Positions 11,511 through 23,790 of a DNA stretch of 64,000 bases are shown piece after piece. A program made the translations under genes and the position numbers. This DNA is from Mesodorylaimus sp. YZB2_4 (taxonomy: Eukaryota; Nematoda; Enoplea; Dorylaimida; Dorylaimidae), in the NCBI GenBank assembly GCA_030248295.1, contig JASANH010001720.1:1-64000 (forward strand), written 5' to 3'. The notes below the pieces were generated by a model, which was given only the letters and a program-made list of their open reading frames with translations, was not told the DNA's origin and searched no databases. How positions within the stretch are numbered: position 1 is the stretch's first letter; the number at the start of each line of letters is the position of its first letter.

Positions 11511-12495
11511 GGCCCTTTGGGTTGGACCATTTGCTTAAAATACCTTATCTTTGTCACCATCTCACTGAGTGAAAAATTTATTCTTCTTTAAAGGAGACCA
11601 AATCGCGAAGAAATGCAATTAAAAACTTGGCAGAGATGGGAATGATATAGGGCGTGACGCCTATTCAGGAGTTAATGGCCTGGCAGTTTTTCGAGTCTGT
11701 ATGGGAATTTCTTAACTTTATTTACTGGACGCGCTCTTTTATTCTCTTGTATCTGGTTTTGTTCGGAACACCTTTTCCCGTGTACTTCACCCGCACTATC
11801 GTTTGCGCTATCTGTTACGCTTTATAGATTTTCGAAAACAATTATTCATGCGGAACCCAAAAACTTTTGTTCTTAGACCAGTTTTGGTGTTAATTTTATG
11901 CCCGCAAGGAGATTCGCCGTCTGATTACCCCGGATTGAACTGGTCTGTCCTTTATGTGACCGCCTACAGCAAAGAATATTTCGTCATTCCAACATCAGGT
12001 CGACATGAGTGTATTTTTGCTCCAATTGCTGTAAGAGCCGTGATGCGCGGATCTTTGGATCACACACTGAGTGTACGTTAGTGTTTCTGTGAGTCAAGCA
12101 ACCTTGCGTGAAATTCGTCCACTGATTGTGAGCCACTGAAAACTCGTTTGGGCCAGGCAGGCAGTTTCTTAGACTTGACCAGAGTATAATAAAGTAATAG
12201 CCAAAGAAAAGTTTGACTCAAATCCTTGCTTAAATTACCGAAAACTCTATCCTATCGCTTTAGCCTGACAAAGCTGTGCGTGATTGTATAGTTTGGTTGA
12301 AAAGGATCAAGAAAGGCGTGCAAGGCATCAGATATTACTGAGTTTAAAGTGCGGACATTCAACGAACATTCTAGTTATTTAATTTGATCTGGAGAGGATT
12401 GTAATATCGATTTTTCTCTACGGGCTAGCGGCGTGTCAGTCGACCCTGCCTCGACATTGACTGTGGTCTTTGCTGGATGCATGTTAGGCGAGTCC

Positions 12496-12687
12496 CGCCG
12501 TGACAGGGTAGGCTGTGCACTAGAATTCCCCAGCCTGTGCCTGATGATGGGGGGACCGAAAGTCAGGATCATTCCAGGGCCAGGCATCATTCCAGGGGGT
12601 CAGGTCGCGGGATGATCCTGACTTTCGGTCCCCCCATCATCAGGCACAGGCTGGGAATGTTCATGCACAGCCTGCCCTGTCACGGCG
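12496..12687. repeat. Hairpin, arms about 78 bp (copy 1)
   Basis: Left arm 12496-12573 and right arm 12611-12687 are reverse complements with only a few mismatches. The core is CAGCCTGTGCCTGATGATGG next to a run of G. The loop of about 37 bases contains a CATTCCAGGG direct repeat. Copies sit at 18153-18344 and 20166-20356 within the other two repeat units. Confidence 0.9.
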
Positions 12688-12888
12688 ACGTGCGATACGA
12701 CACTTTTGTCAGTGCAAAGGATTGTTTTGGCGGGAGTCAGGATCCACGGTGCAAAGTGGTATTGAGACAAGAACAATGTTAATCATAGCCATTCATCATC
12801 TTGACTGGGACAAACATGTTCTGAAAATGGAACGAGTGTGGGTGACTGACAAGGGCACGAAAACTAGAACAGCAAAGATTCAGTCGCT

Positions 12889-13227
12889 ATGAAAAGACAA
12901 TTTGAGAAAAATAAGGAAAGAAAAGTATTTCACAAGGCAGAAATAAAACTTTCATTAACTTTGCCCTTTTGGGCGTGCAGGGGTGTTTGGGGTGATTTTG
13001 AGAATGGAATGTATGTACTGTATGTATGTAGCTGCCTTGACTGGCTGTCGCGTACAGCGTGTCAGTTGCCTTCGTTGGCGAGGCAGAAACCCGTCGAGTT
13101 GATGTCACTGGCTCCTACGGTTAGGAAGCCTTTCTTGGAGGATTTGGAGACTATCCGCTATTTGAGGTATCTTCTCCAATGGAGGGCTATTCACATTACA
13201 GATGCAGAAATGTGTTACATTTTCTAA
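12889..13227 (+). other. Unassigned frame kept in three repeat copies
   Basis: A frame of 112 residues. Related frames lie at 17523-17951 (minus, 142 residues) and 20630-20986 (plus, 118 residues). Copy 1 stops earlier because of a small indel near 13225. Residues around LEDLETIRYLRYLLQWRAIH look protein-like, but there is no domain match I recognise and the opposite strand is open as well. It may be a relic of the repeat rather than a gene. Confidence 0.2.
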
Positions 13228-13745
13228 ATCTTTCCACAAATCTGAATGGTTCCGCTCAAACCACTTCCGCCTCTGACCCAGTTGAAATAATTTCCCCGAC
13301 ATGCATTGTTCGTGTATGATACATAATATGTACCCCCTACCGTGACCTGCAACAAATTTACAACCATTCAAACTGTGCACTGCATGATGACCGGGCTGCA
13401 TTGTTTAATTGCTTTGTTTTCCGCGCTCAAACATGGCCATGATGCTAGCGCTCTGCCGTATGAGACATTCCTTGGGGTATCCGCATCTCGGCGACAGGTT
13501 CTGAACCACCAAGTTTCATTGCACTCCTGAACTTGGCCCTTCGTCCAATCATCGAATTCCCACGTCAAACAAAGTCTGCGTCGATTTCGGGTCTGTTTTT
13601 GCGCCAGTTCAACCCCTTAATCTGCAACACTGGCCAGAGCAACATTTTCTTCTATTGCACCAGAAATTTCTTTCCAGATGTTTCTCGCGGTTTTACAACA
13701 CATGAATAAAAGGAAGCATCTTCGGAAATCCGTCTACTAAAACAG

Positions 13746-14051
13746 TTACATTGTGCGCGTAATGCTGGCAATTGATGAGCTAACACCGCCGCACTTCTGC
13801 CGGAATCTCTCTTCTTGTCCATTCAGTTTTTCCGGCAGTAGACGCAGCCTTACTTGGTACAGTGGAGTGGTGGGAAACCTGAAATGTATCGCCCCGCTTG
13901 AACCAGCAGCCAACCATGCGGCCGGTGCTTCATCAGCCTGATAAAGGGTCGTATATTTCTTACAGTCAGCTCTTGCATTCAGGTCAACAGCGATGACGAC
14001 TGTACAGCAACCAAAAGAAGTGAAGAGAAAGCCCATTGGCATACGTGGCAT
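13746..14051 (-). pseudogene. Broken copy of the repeat's 145-residue frame
   Basis: Starts MPRMPMGFLF and runs 101 residues before a two-base loss (GTGCGCG versus GTGTGCGCG in the other copies) ends it. The longest version is at 21283-21720. See that entry. Confidence 0.35.
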
Positions 14052-14708
14052 CCTACAGTGTCCCGGGAGACACCAAATGATTTACAGTAGTTCAATTAGA
14101 TGTAGAAGCTGAAATTGTAAGGCCTAGCCTGCTAAGGAATGCTACTGTAGTTACGCTATGCAAGGCCGTACATCGTTATTTAGGTTTCCAGCTCGGAACA
14201 ATGCCAACAGCATTCATACTCTGATGAAACTGTATCTGTCAATTTTTTTATTTGTGCGAACGGATTGAGTGACACTGTATACTTATAGACTGGAAAGTCA
14301 AGGTCATGCACAAGAAGCCATGTAGGAGGAGCTGTGAAGCTGGGTGGACATTTGATCAGCAAGTACCATAATCTGATGTTTATAGGCCTGACTCTTGAGT
14401 GAGGCATGATGAGTTACATGGAATGGTTTACATACAGCGGAGATCCTCCTCCTGCCTTTGGTCACGAGCGGTATAATGCATGCTAGCTCGTGATTGATAC
14501 TGTATATACGACCGGTACGAAAACGGCAGTGCAACCGTTAGGACAGAATGCGACCGAACGAAGTCGGGGACAAAAAGTCGCACTGATGCGAGCCAGATCT
14601 CGCGAGTAACTGCGGATGAAACATTAAGCAGAGGAGTTGACATCTCCTGGCCAGGGGACCAATAATTCTCTACCTCTCGCCATGGCCCGCTAGCCGTGAA
14701 GTGCAATA

Positions 14709-16124
14709 GTCAGAAAAGTCACCTTTTTAATTCGATATTTTGGTATGTCTTCCAGTAACAGGGTTTGAGTCCGCATCTGTCCTTGGAGTCACATGTACCG
14801 GATATCCCGATAAATCGATTGATTAAAGTCGCCATTACACTATGTAAAACCCTGAACTCTCACTTGAGTGCCACCCACTTATGCCACCCCTCCCCCCATT
14901 ACTTGATGGGTCTTGTAGAGGTGCTGCTTTCCGTGTACAACCCCCTTTAATGCACCCACACAGGTGCAACAGATAGGACACAAAAACTGTAGAGTACGGC
15001 TGCCCCACCAGATCCCCACACAGTAGATTAGTGGAATGAGTGAAGAGGAGAGATTTTTTGAGATCGATGCAGTGGTGCTTTGATAAACAGAGTGGCTCGT
15101 TCTGGCACCGTCATTCAGTAAGATACAAGCATAAATATCCCTTGGTGCATTGTGAAACTGCTATGATTGATCAATCTGGTTTTCTTGATTGGTCGTCAAT
15201 CATGAACAAATCAAAACACTGGTTCGTCATTCGTCCTGGTTGTCGTGTTTGCCTCGAGACTGCACACTATCTGTTTTCTTTGGGAATGTCACGCCCTATG
15301 CGGGAACGTGCAGGGCGTGTATATTATCAAAGAAAAAAGGTTAATAGGTATGTTTGGTCAAAAGCGTCCTTGAACCCCTGTCCTGGTACGACTCGGCACG
15401 CAACACAGGATTATATCTGGTCATCGATACCATTCGTCACGTATGTACGGAATCCAAGTCACGACTGTACTGTCGCGTACCTTTCCAACCGGATTTGGCG
15501 GAGTCGAATAATTCCGAAATAGGTTTTTCGATTACAAAGTGAGTGCACTAAAACGACAGGTTTCCTAAACTGGTACCTCTTTTTTCAGTCTTTCCAGCAG
15601 GCACTCCTCTCATTTTTTATGTCTAAGGATATCAATTTACAAATGAGAGGACCGAAACCGCAGGCGTACTTCAGTTCGTAGGCCTAGCAGGCAGGTTTAC
15701 AAAAAATCTGTTTGGACGACCTGGAGACTAGTGTCGCTTTTGAAACTAACAGTTTAGACGAGGGGTCGATGCCACAACGACTCATGCGCCAGCGTGTTGT
15801 GTCTGTTCGTTCAATGGGGTCAGTACATTCCTTTAGGATGGATGAACGCATGAATTTGACACGATTCTATTACTCGATACAACAAAATTGTGTTTCAGCA
15901 GGCCGAAAGGGTAAGCCCATGCTCCATGCGGAGTTAATAAGCTCTAAAATTATTAGATCTATTTATTGTCCAGATATGATGCAGTAAATTGCAGGTGGCC
16001 TCTGAGGTGGCTGTTTTTGCAGTGAGCATACAATAAATTGCTTGTTGCCCAACCTTCAAATGGAGTGCAGAAGGGGCATGTTTGGGGGTGTGGAATAATT
16101 TTTAAGGTGGACCTCAGTAAATTT
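14709..16124 (+). repeat. Palindrome spacer, repeated at 22376-23790
   Basis: The 1.4-kb spacer between the palindrome arms is present once more in direct orientation at 22376-23790 but not in the inverted copy. It holds open frames at 15040-15522 (160 residues), 15354-15542 and 15712-15987. The 15354 frame ends at an AAAGTGAGT donor-like site, followed 45 bases later by TTTTTTCAG, so it could be an exon. In the second copy the equivalents are split: a base insertion near 22957 and a TGA at 23081-23083. Confidence 0.8.
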
Positions 16125-16788
16125 CTGACTATTGCACTTCACGGCTAGCGGGCCAGGCGAGAGGTAGAGAATTATTGGTCCCCTGGCCAGGAGATGTCAA
16201 CTCCCTCTGCTTAATGTTTCATCCGCAGTTACTCGCGAGATCTGGCTCGCATCAGTGCGACTTTTTGTCCCCGACTTCGTTCGGTCGCATTCTGTCCTAA
16301 CGTTTGCACTGCCGTTTTCGTACCCCGGTCGTATATACAGTATCAATCACGAGCTAGCATGCATTATACCGCTCGTGACCAAAGGCAGGAGGAGGATCTC
16401 CGCTGTATGTAAACCATTCCATGTAACTCATCATGCCTCACTCAAGAGTCAGGCCTATAAACATCAGATTATGGTACTTGCTGATCAAATGTCCACCCAG
16501 CTTCACAGCTCCTCCTACATGGCTTCTTGTGCATGACCTTGACTTTCCAGTCTATAAGTATACAGTGTCACTCAATCCGTTCGCACAAATAAAAAAATTG
16601 ACAGATACAGTTTCATCAGAGTATGAATGCTGTTGGCATTGTTCCGAGCTGGAAACCTAAATAACGATGTACGGCCTTGCATAGCGTAACTACAGTAGCA
16701 TTCCTTAGCAGGCTAGGCCTTACAATTTCAGCTTCTACATCTAATTGAACTACTGTAAATCATTTGGTGTCTCCCGGGACACTGTAGG

Positions 16789-17190
16789 ATGCCACGTATG
16801 CCAATGGGCTTTCTCTTCGCTTCTTTTGGTTGCTGTACAGTCGTCATCGCTGTTGACCTGAATGCAAGAGCTGACTGTAAGAAATATACGACCCTTTATC
16901 AGGCTGATGAAGCACCGGCCGCATGGTTGGCTGCTGGTTCAAGCGGGGCGATACATTTCAGGTTTCCCACCACTCCACTGTACCAAGTAAGGCTGCGTCT
17001 ACTGCCGGAAAAACTGAATGGACAAGAAGAGAGATTCCGGCAGAAGTGCGGCGGTGTTAGCTCATCAATTGCCAGCATTACGCGCACACAATGTAACTGT
17101 TTTAGTAGACGGATTTCCGAAGATGCTTCCTTTTATTCATGTGTTGTAAAACCGCGAGAAACATCTGGAAAGAAATTTCTGGTGCAATAG
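16789..17190 (+). pseudogene. Frameshifted copy of the repeat's 145-residue frame
   Basis: Same start as the frames at 13746 and 21283. An A-run one base shorter than in copy 3 (four instead of five A) changes the frame, giving 133 residues with a different end. Confidence 0.35.
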
Positions 17191-18152
17191 AAGAAAATGT
17201 TGCTCTGGCCAGTGTTGCAGATTAAGGGGTTGAACTGGCGCAAAAACAGACCCGAAATCGACGCAGACTTTGTTTGACGTGGGAATTCGATGATTGGACG
17301 AAGGGCCAAGTTCAGGAGTGCAATGAAACTTGGTGGTTCAGAACCTGTCGCCGAGATGCGGATACCCCAAGGAATGTCTCATACGGCAGAGCGCTAGCAT
17401 CATGGCCATGTTTGAGCGCGGAAAACAAAGCAATTAAACAATGCAGCCCGGTCATCATGCAGTGCACAGTTTGAATGGTTGTAAATTTGTTGCAGGTCAC
17501 GGTAGGGGGTACATATTATGTATCATACACGAACAATGCATGTCGGGGAAATTATTTCAACTGGGTCAGAGGCGGAAGTGGTTTGAGCGGAACCATTCAG
17601 ATTTGTGGGAAGATTTAAAATGTAACACATTTCTGCATCTGTAATGTGAATAGCCCTCCATTGGAGAAGATACCTCAAATAGCGGATAGTCTCCAAATCC
17701 TCCAAGAAAGGCTTCCTAATCGTAGGAGCCAGTGACATCAACTCGACGGGTTTCTGCCTCGCCAACGAAGGCAACTGACACGCTGTACGCGACAGCCAGT
17801 CAAGGCAGCTACATACATACAGTACATACATTCCATTCTCAAAATCACCCCAAACACCCCTGCACGCCCAAAAGGGCAAAGTTAATGAAAGTTTTATTTC
17901 TGCCTTGTGAAATACTTTTCTTTCCTTATTTTTCTCAAATTGTCTTTTCATAGCGACTGAATCTTTGCTGTTCTAGTTTTCGTGCCCTTGTCAGTCACCC
18001 ACACTCGTTCCATTTTCAGAACATGTTTGTCCCAGTCAAGATGATGAATGGCTATGATTAACATTGTTCTTGTCTCAATACCACTTTGCACCGTGGATCC
18101 TGACTCCCGCCAAAACAATCCTTTGCACTGACAAAAGTGTCGTATCGCACGT

Positions 18153-18344
18153 CGCCGTGACAGGGCAGGCTGTGCATGAACATTCCCAGCCTGTGCCTGA
18201 TGATGGGGGGACCGAAAGTCAGGATCATTCCGCGACCTGACCCCCTGGAATGATGCCTGGCCCTGGAATGATCCTGACTTTCGGTCCCCCCATCATCAGG
18301 CACAGGCTGGGAATGTTCATGCACAGCCTACCCTGTCACGGCGG
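18153..18344. repeat. Hairpin, arms about 78 bp (copy 2)
   Basis: Inverted-orientation counterpart of the 12496-12687 hairpin with the same arms and loop. Confidence 0.88.
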
Positions 18345-19387
18345 ACTCGCCTAACATGCATCCAGCAAAGACCACAGTCAATGTCGAGGCAGGGTCGACT
18401 GACACGCCGCTAGCCCGTAGAGAAAAATCGATATTACAATCCTCTCCAGATCAAATTAAATAACTAGAATGTTCGTTGAATGTCCGCACTTTAAACTGAG
18501 TAATATCTGATGCCTTGCACGCCTTTCTTGATCCTTTTCAACCAAACTATACTAATCACGCACAGCTTTGTCAGGCTAAAGCGATAGGATAGAGTTTTCG
18601 GTAATTTAAGCAAGGATTTGAGTCAAACTTTTCTTTGGCTATTACTTTATTATACTCTGGTCAAGTCTAAGAAACTGCCTGCCTGGCCCAAACGAGTTTT
18701 CAGTGGCTCACAATCAGTGGACGAATTTCACGCAAGGTTGCTTGACTCACAGAAACACTAACGTACACTCAGTGTGTGATCCAAAGATCCGCGCATCACG
18801 GCTCTTACAGCAATTGGAGCAAAAATACACTCATGTCGACCTGATGTTGGAATGACGAAATATTCTTTGCTGTAGGCGGTCACATAAAGGACAGGACCAA
18901 GTTCAATCCGGGGTAATCAGACGGCGAATCTCCTTGCGGGCATAAAATTAACACCAAAACTGGTCTAAGAACAAAAGTTTTTGGGTTCCGCATGAATAAT
19001 TGTTTTCGAAAATCTATAAAGCGTAACAGATAGCGCAAACGATAGTGCGGGTGAAGTACACGGCAAAAGGTGTTCCGAACAAAACCAGATACAAGAGAAT
19101 AAAAGAGCGCGTCCAGTAAATAAAGTTAAGAAATTCCCATACAGACTCGAAAAACTGCCAGGCCATTAACTCCTGAATAGGCGTCACGCCCTCTATCACT
19201 CCCATCTCTGCCAAGTTTTTAATTGCATTTCTTCGCGATTTGGCTCTCCTTTAAAGAAGAATAAATTTTTCACTCAGTGAGATGGTGACAAAGATAAGGT
19301 ATTTTAAGCAAATGGTCCAACCCAAAGGGCCATATAAAAGGGTTCTCTTTCCATTCAGTCGGCAGCTGGTGTCGAAAAGCCGACAAG

Positions 19388-19528
19388 ATGAAGGCGATTG
19401 TGTTCTGGTATTCTTCGGAACACCTTTTCCCGTGTACTTCACCCGCACTATCGTTTGCGCTATCTGTTACGCTTTATAGATTTTCAAAACAATTATTCAG
19501 TGCGGAACCCAAAAACTTTTGTTCTTAG
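19388..19528 (+). CDS. Chimeric short frame behind a copied promoter
   Basis: ATG at 19388 is the duplicated start of the poly-proline gene (MKAIV), after which the rearrangement junction fuses it to the start of copy 3. The frame reads on for 46 codons to TAG at 19526. The copied TATA box (19332-19341) lies about 50 bases upstream, so transcription is conceivable. No function is implied. Confidence 0.3.
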   Translation: MKAIVFWYSSEHLFPCTSPALSFALSVTLYRFSKQLFSAEPKNFCS

Positions 19529-20165
19529 ACCAGTTTTGGTGTTAATTTTATGCCCGCAGGAGATTCGCCGTCTGATTACCCCGGATTGAACTTGGTCCTG
19601 TTCCTTTTATGTGACCGCCTACAGCAAAGAATATTTTGTCATTCCAACATCAGGTCGACATGAGTGTATTTTTGCTCCAATTGCTAAGAGCCGCGACCCA
19701 TCCACAACTGGATCACACATCTGAGTGTAACGTTAGTGTTTCTGTGAGCTGAAGCAACCTTCCGTGAAATTCGTCCACTGATTGTGAGCCACTGAAACTC
19801 GTTTGGGCCAGGCAGGCAGTTTACTTAGACTTAACAAAGTATAAAAGTAATAGCCAAAGAAAAGTTTGACTCAAATCCTTGCTTAAATTACCGAAAACTC
19901 TATTCCTATCGCTTTAACCCTGAAAACCCAGAAGCCAAAAAAAACCAACAAAAACCAGCAAAACAAACACATCAATTCTAGTTACTTAAAAGAAAAAACC
20001 ACCCTTTGAAAAAAGAGAAAAAGCACAAGCAAAATCGTTACTGGGACATAGACGAGGACCTTGTAATAATCGGATCTTTTCTCTGACGGGCTAGGCGGCG
20101 TGTCAGTCGCCCCTGTCCTGGACATTGACTGTGGTCTTTGCTGGATGCATGTTAGGCGAGTCCGC

Positions 20166-20356
20166 CGTGACAGGGTAGGCTGTGCATAAACATGCCCAGC
20201 CTGTGCCTGATGATGGGGGACCGAAAGTCAGGATCATTCCAGGGCCAGGCATCATTCCAGGGGGTCAGGTCGCGGAATGATCCTGACTTTCGGTCCCCCC
20301 ATCATCAGGCACAGGCTGGGAATGCTTCATGCACAGCCTGCCCTGCCTCCTCGCGG
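20166..20356. repeat. Hairpin, arms about 78 bp (copy 3)
   Basis: Third copy of the hairpin seen at 12496-12687. The right arm has an insertion around 20345-20356. Confidence 0.85.
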
Positions 20357-21282
20357 CGACATATACGACACTTTTGCCAGTACAAGGGATTGTTTTGGCG
20401 GGGGTCAGGATCGAGGGTGCAAAGTGGTATTGAGACAAGAACAATGTTAATCATAGCCATTCATCATTCTTGACTGGGACAAAACATGTTCTGAAAAATG
20501 GAACGATGGGTGACTGACAAGGGCACAAAACTAGAACAGCAAAGATTCAGTCGCTATGAAAAGACAATTTGAGAAAATAAGGGAAAGAAAAAAGTATTTC
20601 ACAAGGCAGAAATAAAACATTCATTAACTTTGCCCTTTTGGGCGTGCAGGGGTGTTTGGGGTGATTTTGAGAATGGAATGTATGTACTGTATGTATGTAG
20701 CTGCCTTGACTGGCTGTCGCGTACAGCGTGTCAGTTGCCTTCGTTGGCGAGGCAGAAACCCGTCGAGTTGATGTCACTGGCTCCTACGATTAGGAAGCCT
20801 TTCTTGGAGGATTTGGAGACTATCCGCTATTTGAGGTATCTTCTCCAATGGAGGGCTATTCACATTACAGATGCAGAAATGTGTTACATTTTAAATCTTC
20901 CCACAAATCTGAATGGTTCCGCTCAAACCACTTCCGCCTCTGACCCAGTTGAAATAATTTCCCCGACATGCATTGTTCGTGTATGATACATAATATGTAC
21001 CCCCTACCGTGACCTGCAACAAATTTACAACCATTCAAACTGTGCACTGCATGATGACCGGGCTGCATTGTTTAATTGCTTTGTTTTCCGCGCTCAAACA
21101 TGGCCATGATGCTAGCGCTCTGCCGTATGAGACATTCCTTGGGTATCCGCATCTCGGCGACAGGTTCTGAACCACCAAGTTTCATTGCACTCCTGAACTT
21201 GGCCCTTCGTCCAATCATCGAATTCCCACGTCAAACAAAGTCTGCGTCGATTTCGGGTCTGTTTTTGCGCCAGTTCAACCCC

Positions 21283-21720
21283 TTAATCTGCAACACTGGC
21301 CAGAGCAACATTTTCTTCTATTGCACCAGAAATTTCTTTCCAGATGTTTCTCGCGGTTTTACAACACATGAATAAAAAGGAAGCATCTTCGGAAATCCGT
21401 CTACTAAAACAGTTACATTGTGTGCGCGTAATGCTGGCAATTGATGAGCTAACACCGCCGCACTTCTGCCGGAATCTCTCTTCTTGTCCATTCAGTTTTT
21501 CCGGCAGTAGACGCAGCCTTACTTGGTACAGTGGAGTGGTGGGAAACCTGAAATGTATCGCCCCGCTTGAACCAGCAGCCAACCATGCGGCCGGTGCTTC
21601 ATCAGCCTGATAAAGGGTCGTATATTTCTTACAGTCAGCTCTTGCATTCAGGTCAACAGCGATGACGACTGTACAGCAACCAAAAGAAGCGAAGAGAAAG
21701 CCCATTGGCATACGTGGCAT
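21283..21720 (-). CDS. Unassigned 145-residue frame in repeat copy 3
   Basis: Longest version of a frame present in all three copies. It starts MPRMPMGFLF and ends ...LFMCCKTARNIWKEISG plus about 14 residues. The C-terminal part (Cys-Cys, then A-R-N-I-W) faintly recalls the zinc-binding tail of non-LTR reverse transcriptases, but only weakly. Copies 1 and 2 are frameshifted. It could be a relic of a mobile element carried by the repeat or a chance open frame. Confidence 0.25.
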   Translation of the reverse strand: MPRMPMGFLFASFGCCTVVIAVDLNARADCKKYTTLYQADEAPAAWLAAGSSGAIHFRFPTTPLYQVRLRLLPEKLNGQEERFRQKCGGVSSSIASITRTQCNCFSRRISEDASFLFMCCKTARNIWKEISGAIEENVALASVAD

Positions 21721-22375
21721 CCTACAGTGTCCCGGGAGACACCAAATGATTTACAGTAGTTCAATTAGATGTAGAAGCTGAAATTGTAAGGCCTAGCCTG
21801 CTAAGGAATGCTACTGTAGTTACGCTATGCAAGGCCGTACATCGTTATTTAGGTTTCCAGCTCGGAACAATGCCAACAGCATTCATACTCTGATGAAACT
21901 GTATCTGTCAATTTTTTTATTTGTGCGAACGGATTGAGTGACACTGTATACTTATAGACTGGAAAGTCAAGGTCATGCACAAGAAGCCATGTAGGAGGAG
22001 CTGTGAAGCTGGGTGGACATTTGATCAGCAAGTACCATAATCTGATGTTTATAGGCCTGACTCTTGAGTGAGGCATGATGAGTTACATGGAATGGTTTAC
22101 ATACAGCGGAGATCCTCCTCCTGCCTTTGGTCACGAGCGGTATAATGCATGCTAGCTCGTGATTGATACTGTATATACGACCGGTACGAAAACGGCAGTG
22201 CAACCGTTAGGACAGAATGCGACCGAACGAAGTCGGGGACAAAAAGTCGCACTGATGCGAGCCAGATCTCGCGAGTAACTGCGGATGAAACATTAAGCAG
22301 AGGAGTTGACATCTCCTGGCCAGGGGACCAATAATTCTCTACCTCTCGCCATGGCCCGCTAGCCGTGAAGTGCAA

Positions 22376-23790
22376 TAGTCAGAAAAGTCACCTTTTTAAT
22401 TCGATATTTTGGTATGTCTTCCAGTAACAGGGTTTGAGTCCGCATCTGTCCTTGGAGTCACATGTACCGGATATCCCGATAAATCGATTGATTAAAGTCG
22501 CCATTACACTATGTAAAACCCTGAACTCTCACTTGAGTGCCACCCACTTATGCCACCCCTCCCCCCATTACTTGATGGGTCTTGTAGAGGTGCTGCTTTC
22601 CGTGTACAACCCCCTTTAATGCACCCACACAGGTGCAACAGATAGGACACAAAAACTGTAGAGTACGGCTGCCCCACCAGATCCCCACACAGTAGATTAG
22701 TGGAATGAGTGAAGAGGAGAGATTTTTTGAGATCGATGCAGTGGTGCTTTGATAAACAGAGTGGCTCGTTCTGGCACCGTCATTCAGTAAGATACAAGCA
22801 TAAATATCCCTTGGTGCATTGTGAAACTGCTATGATTGATCAATCTGGTTTTCTTGATTGGTCGTCAATCATGAACAAATCAAAACACTGGTTCGTCATT
22901 CGTCCTGGTTGTCGTGTTTGCCTCGAGACTGCACACTATCTGTTTTCTTTGGGAATGTACACGCCCTATGCGGGAACGTGCAGGGCGTGTATATTATCAA
23001 AGAAAACAGGTTAATAGGTATGTTTGGGCAAAAGCGTCCTTGAACCCCTGTCCTGGTACGACTCGGCACGCAACACAGGATGATATCTGGTCATCGATAC
23101 CATTCGTCACGTATGTACGGAATCCAAGTCACGACTGTACTGTCGCGTACCTTTCCAACCGGATTTGGCGGAGTCGAATAATTCCGAAATAGGTTTTTCG
23201 ATTACAAAGTGAGTGCACTAAAACGACAGGTTTCCTAAACTGGTACCTCTTTTTTCAGTCTTTCCAGCAGGCACTCCTCTCATTTTTTATGTCTAAGGAT
23301 ATCAATTTACAAATGAGACGAAACCGCAGGCGTACTTCAGTTCGTAGGCCTAGCAGGCAGGTTTACAAGAATGTGTTTGGACGACCTGGAGACTAGTGTC
23401 GCTTTTGAAACTAACAGTTTAGACGAGGGGTCGATGCCACAACGACTCATGCGCCAGCGTGTTGTGTCTGTTCGTTCAATGGGGTCAGTACATTCCTTTA
23501 GGATGGATGAACGCATGAATTTGACACGATTCTATTACTCGATACAACAAAATTGTGTTTCAGCAGGCCGAAAGGGTAAGCCCATGCTCCATGCGGAGTT
23601 AATAAGCTCTAAAATTATTAGATCTATTTATTGTCCAGATATGATGCAGTAAATTGCAGGTGGCCTCTGAGGTGGCTGTTTTTGCAGTGAGCATACAATA
23701 AATTGCTTGTTGCCCAATCTTCAATTGGAGTGCAGAAGGGGCATGTTTGGGGTGTGGAATAATTTTTAAGGTGGACCTCAGTAAATTTCT
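22376..23790 (+). repeat. Second copy of the palindrome spacer
   Basis: Direct repeat of 14709-16124. Identity ends at about 23790 (AAATTTCTGA), where copy 1 instead enters the inverted arm. Contains the open frame at 23371-23652 matching 15712-15987. Confidence 0.88.

Larger units (their letters stand above)
11435..14708 (+). repeat. Fold-back repeat, copy 1 arm (direct)
   Basis: This segment is repeated as an inverted copy at 16125-19410, forming a palindrome with 3.3-kb arms around a 1.4-kb spacer (14709-16124). It includes the promoter and first codons of the poly-proline gene at its left edge. From 11763 onward it is also repeated directly at 19413-22375. Long stretches read the same base for base with scattered single-base changes and small indels. 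No gene could be recognised inside; conserved but unassigned frames are listed separately. Confidence 0.92.
16125..19410 (-). repeat. Fold-back repeat, copy 2 arm (inverted)
   Basis: Reverse complement of 11435-14708. At 16125 the sequence switches from the end of copy 1 to this copy within the shared bases TTCTGAC. At the right end it carries the duplicated promoter, ATG and first codons of the poly-proline gene on the plus strand and then breaks off at about 19411, where copy 3 starts. Confidence 0.92.
19413..22375 (+). repeat. Fold-back repeat, copy 3 (direct)
   Basis: Direct repeat of 11763-14708. With copy 2 it forms a second palindrome whose spacer is only about 330 bp (19083-19412). 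Between about 19900 and 20080 this copy departs strongly from the other two and becomes A/C-rich with many small indels, which looks like poor sequence quality before the hairpin rather than evolution. Confidence 0.9.

Noticed and set aside
10578..11591. Long Gly-rich frames (up to 337 residues) on the plus strand
   Set aside because: They mirror the poly-proline codons of the minus-strand gene, which has a signal peptide, a cleavage site and a TATA box. The plus frames have none of these.
13746..21720. Host gene triplicated with the repeat (MPRMPM... frame)
   Set aside because: Two of three copies are frameshifted, there is no domain or splice context, and the opposite strand is also open. 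Kept only as a low-confidence frame.
11435..23790. CRISPR array or viral replication origin as explanation for the repeats
   Set aside because: Units are kilobases long, inverted, without regular short spacers, in an intron-bearing animal genome.
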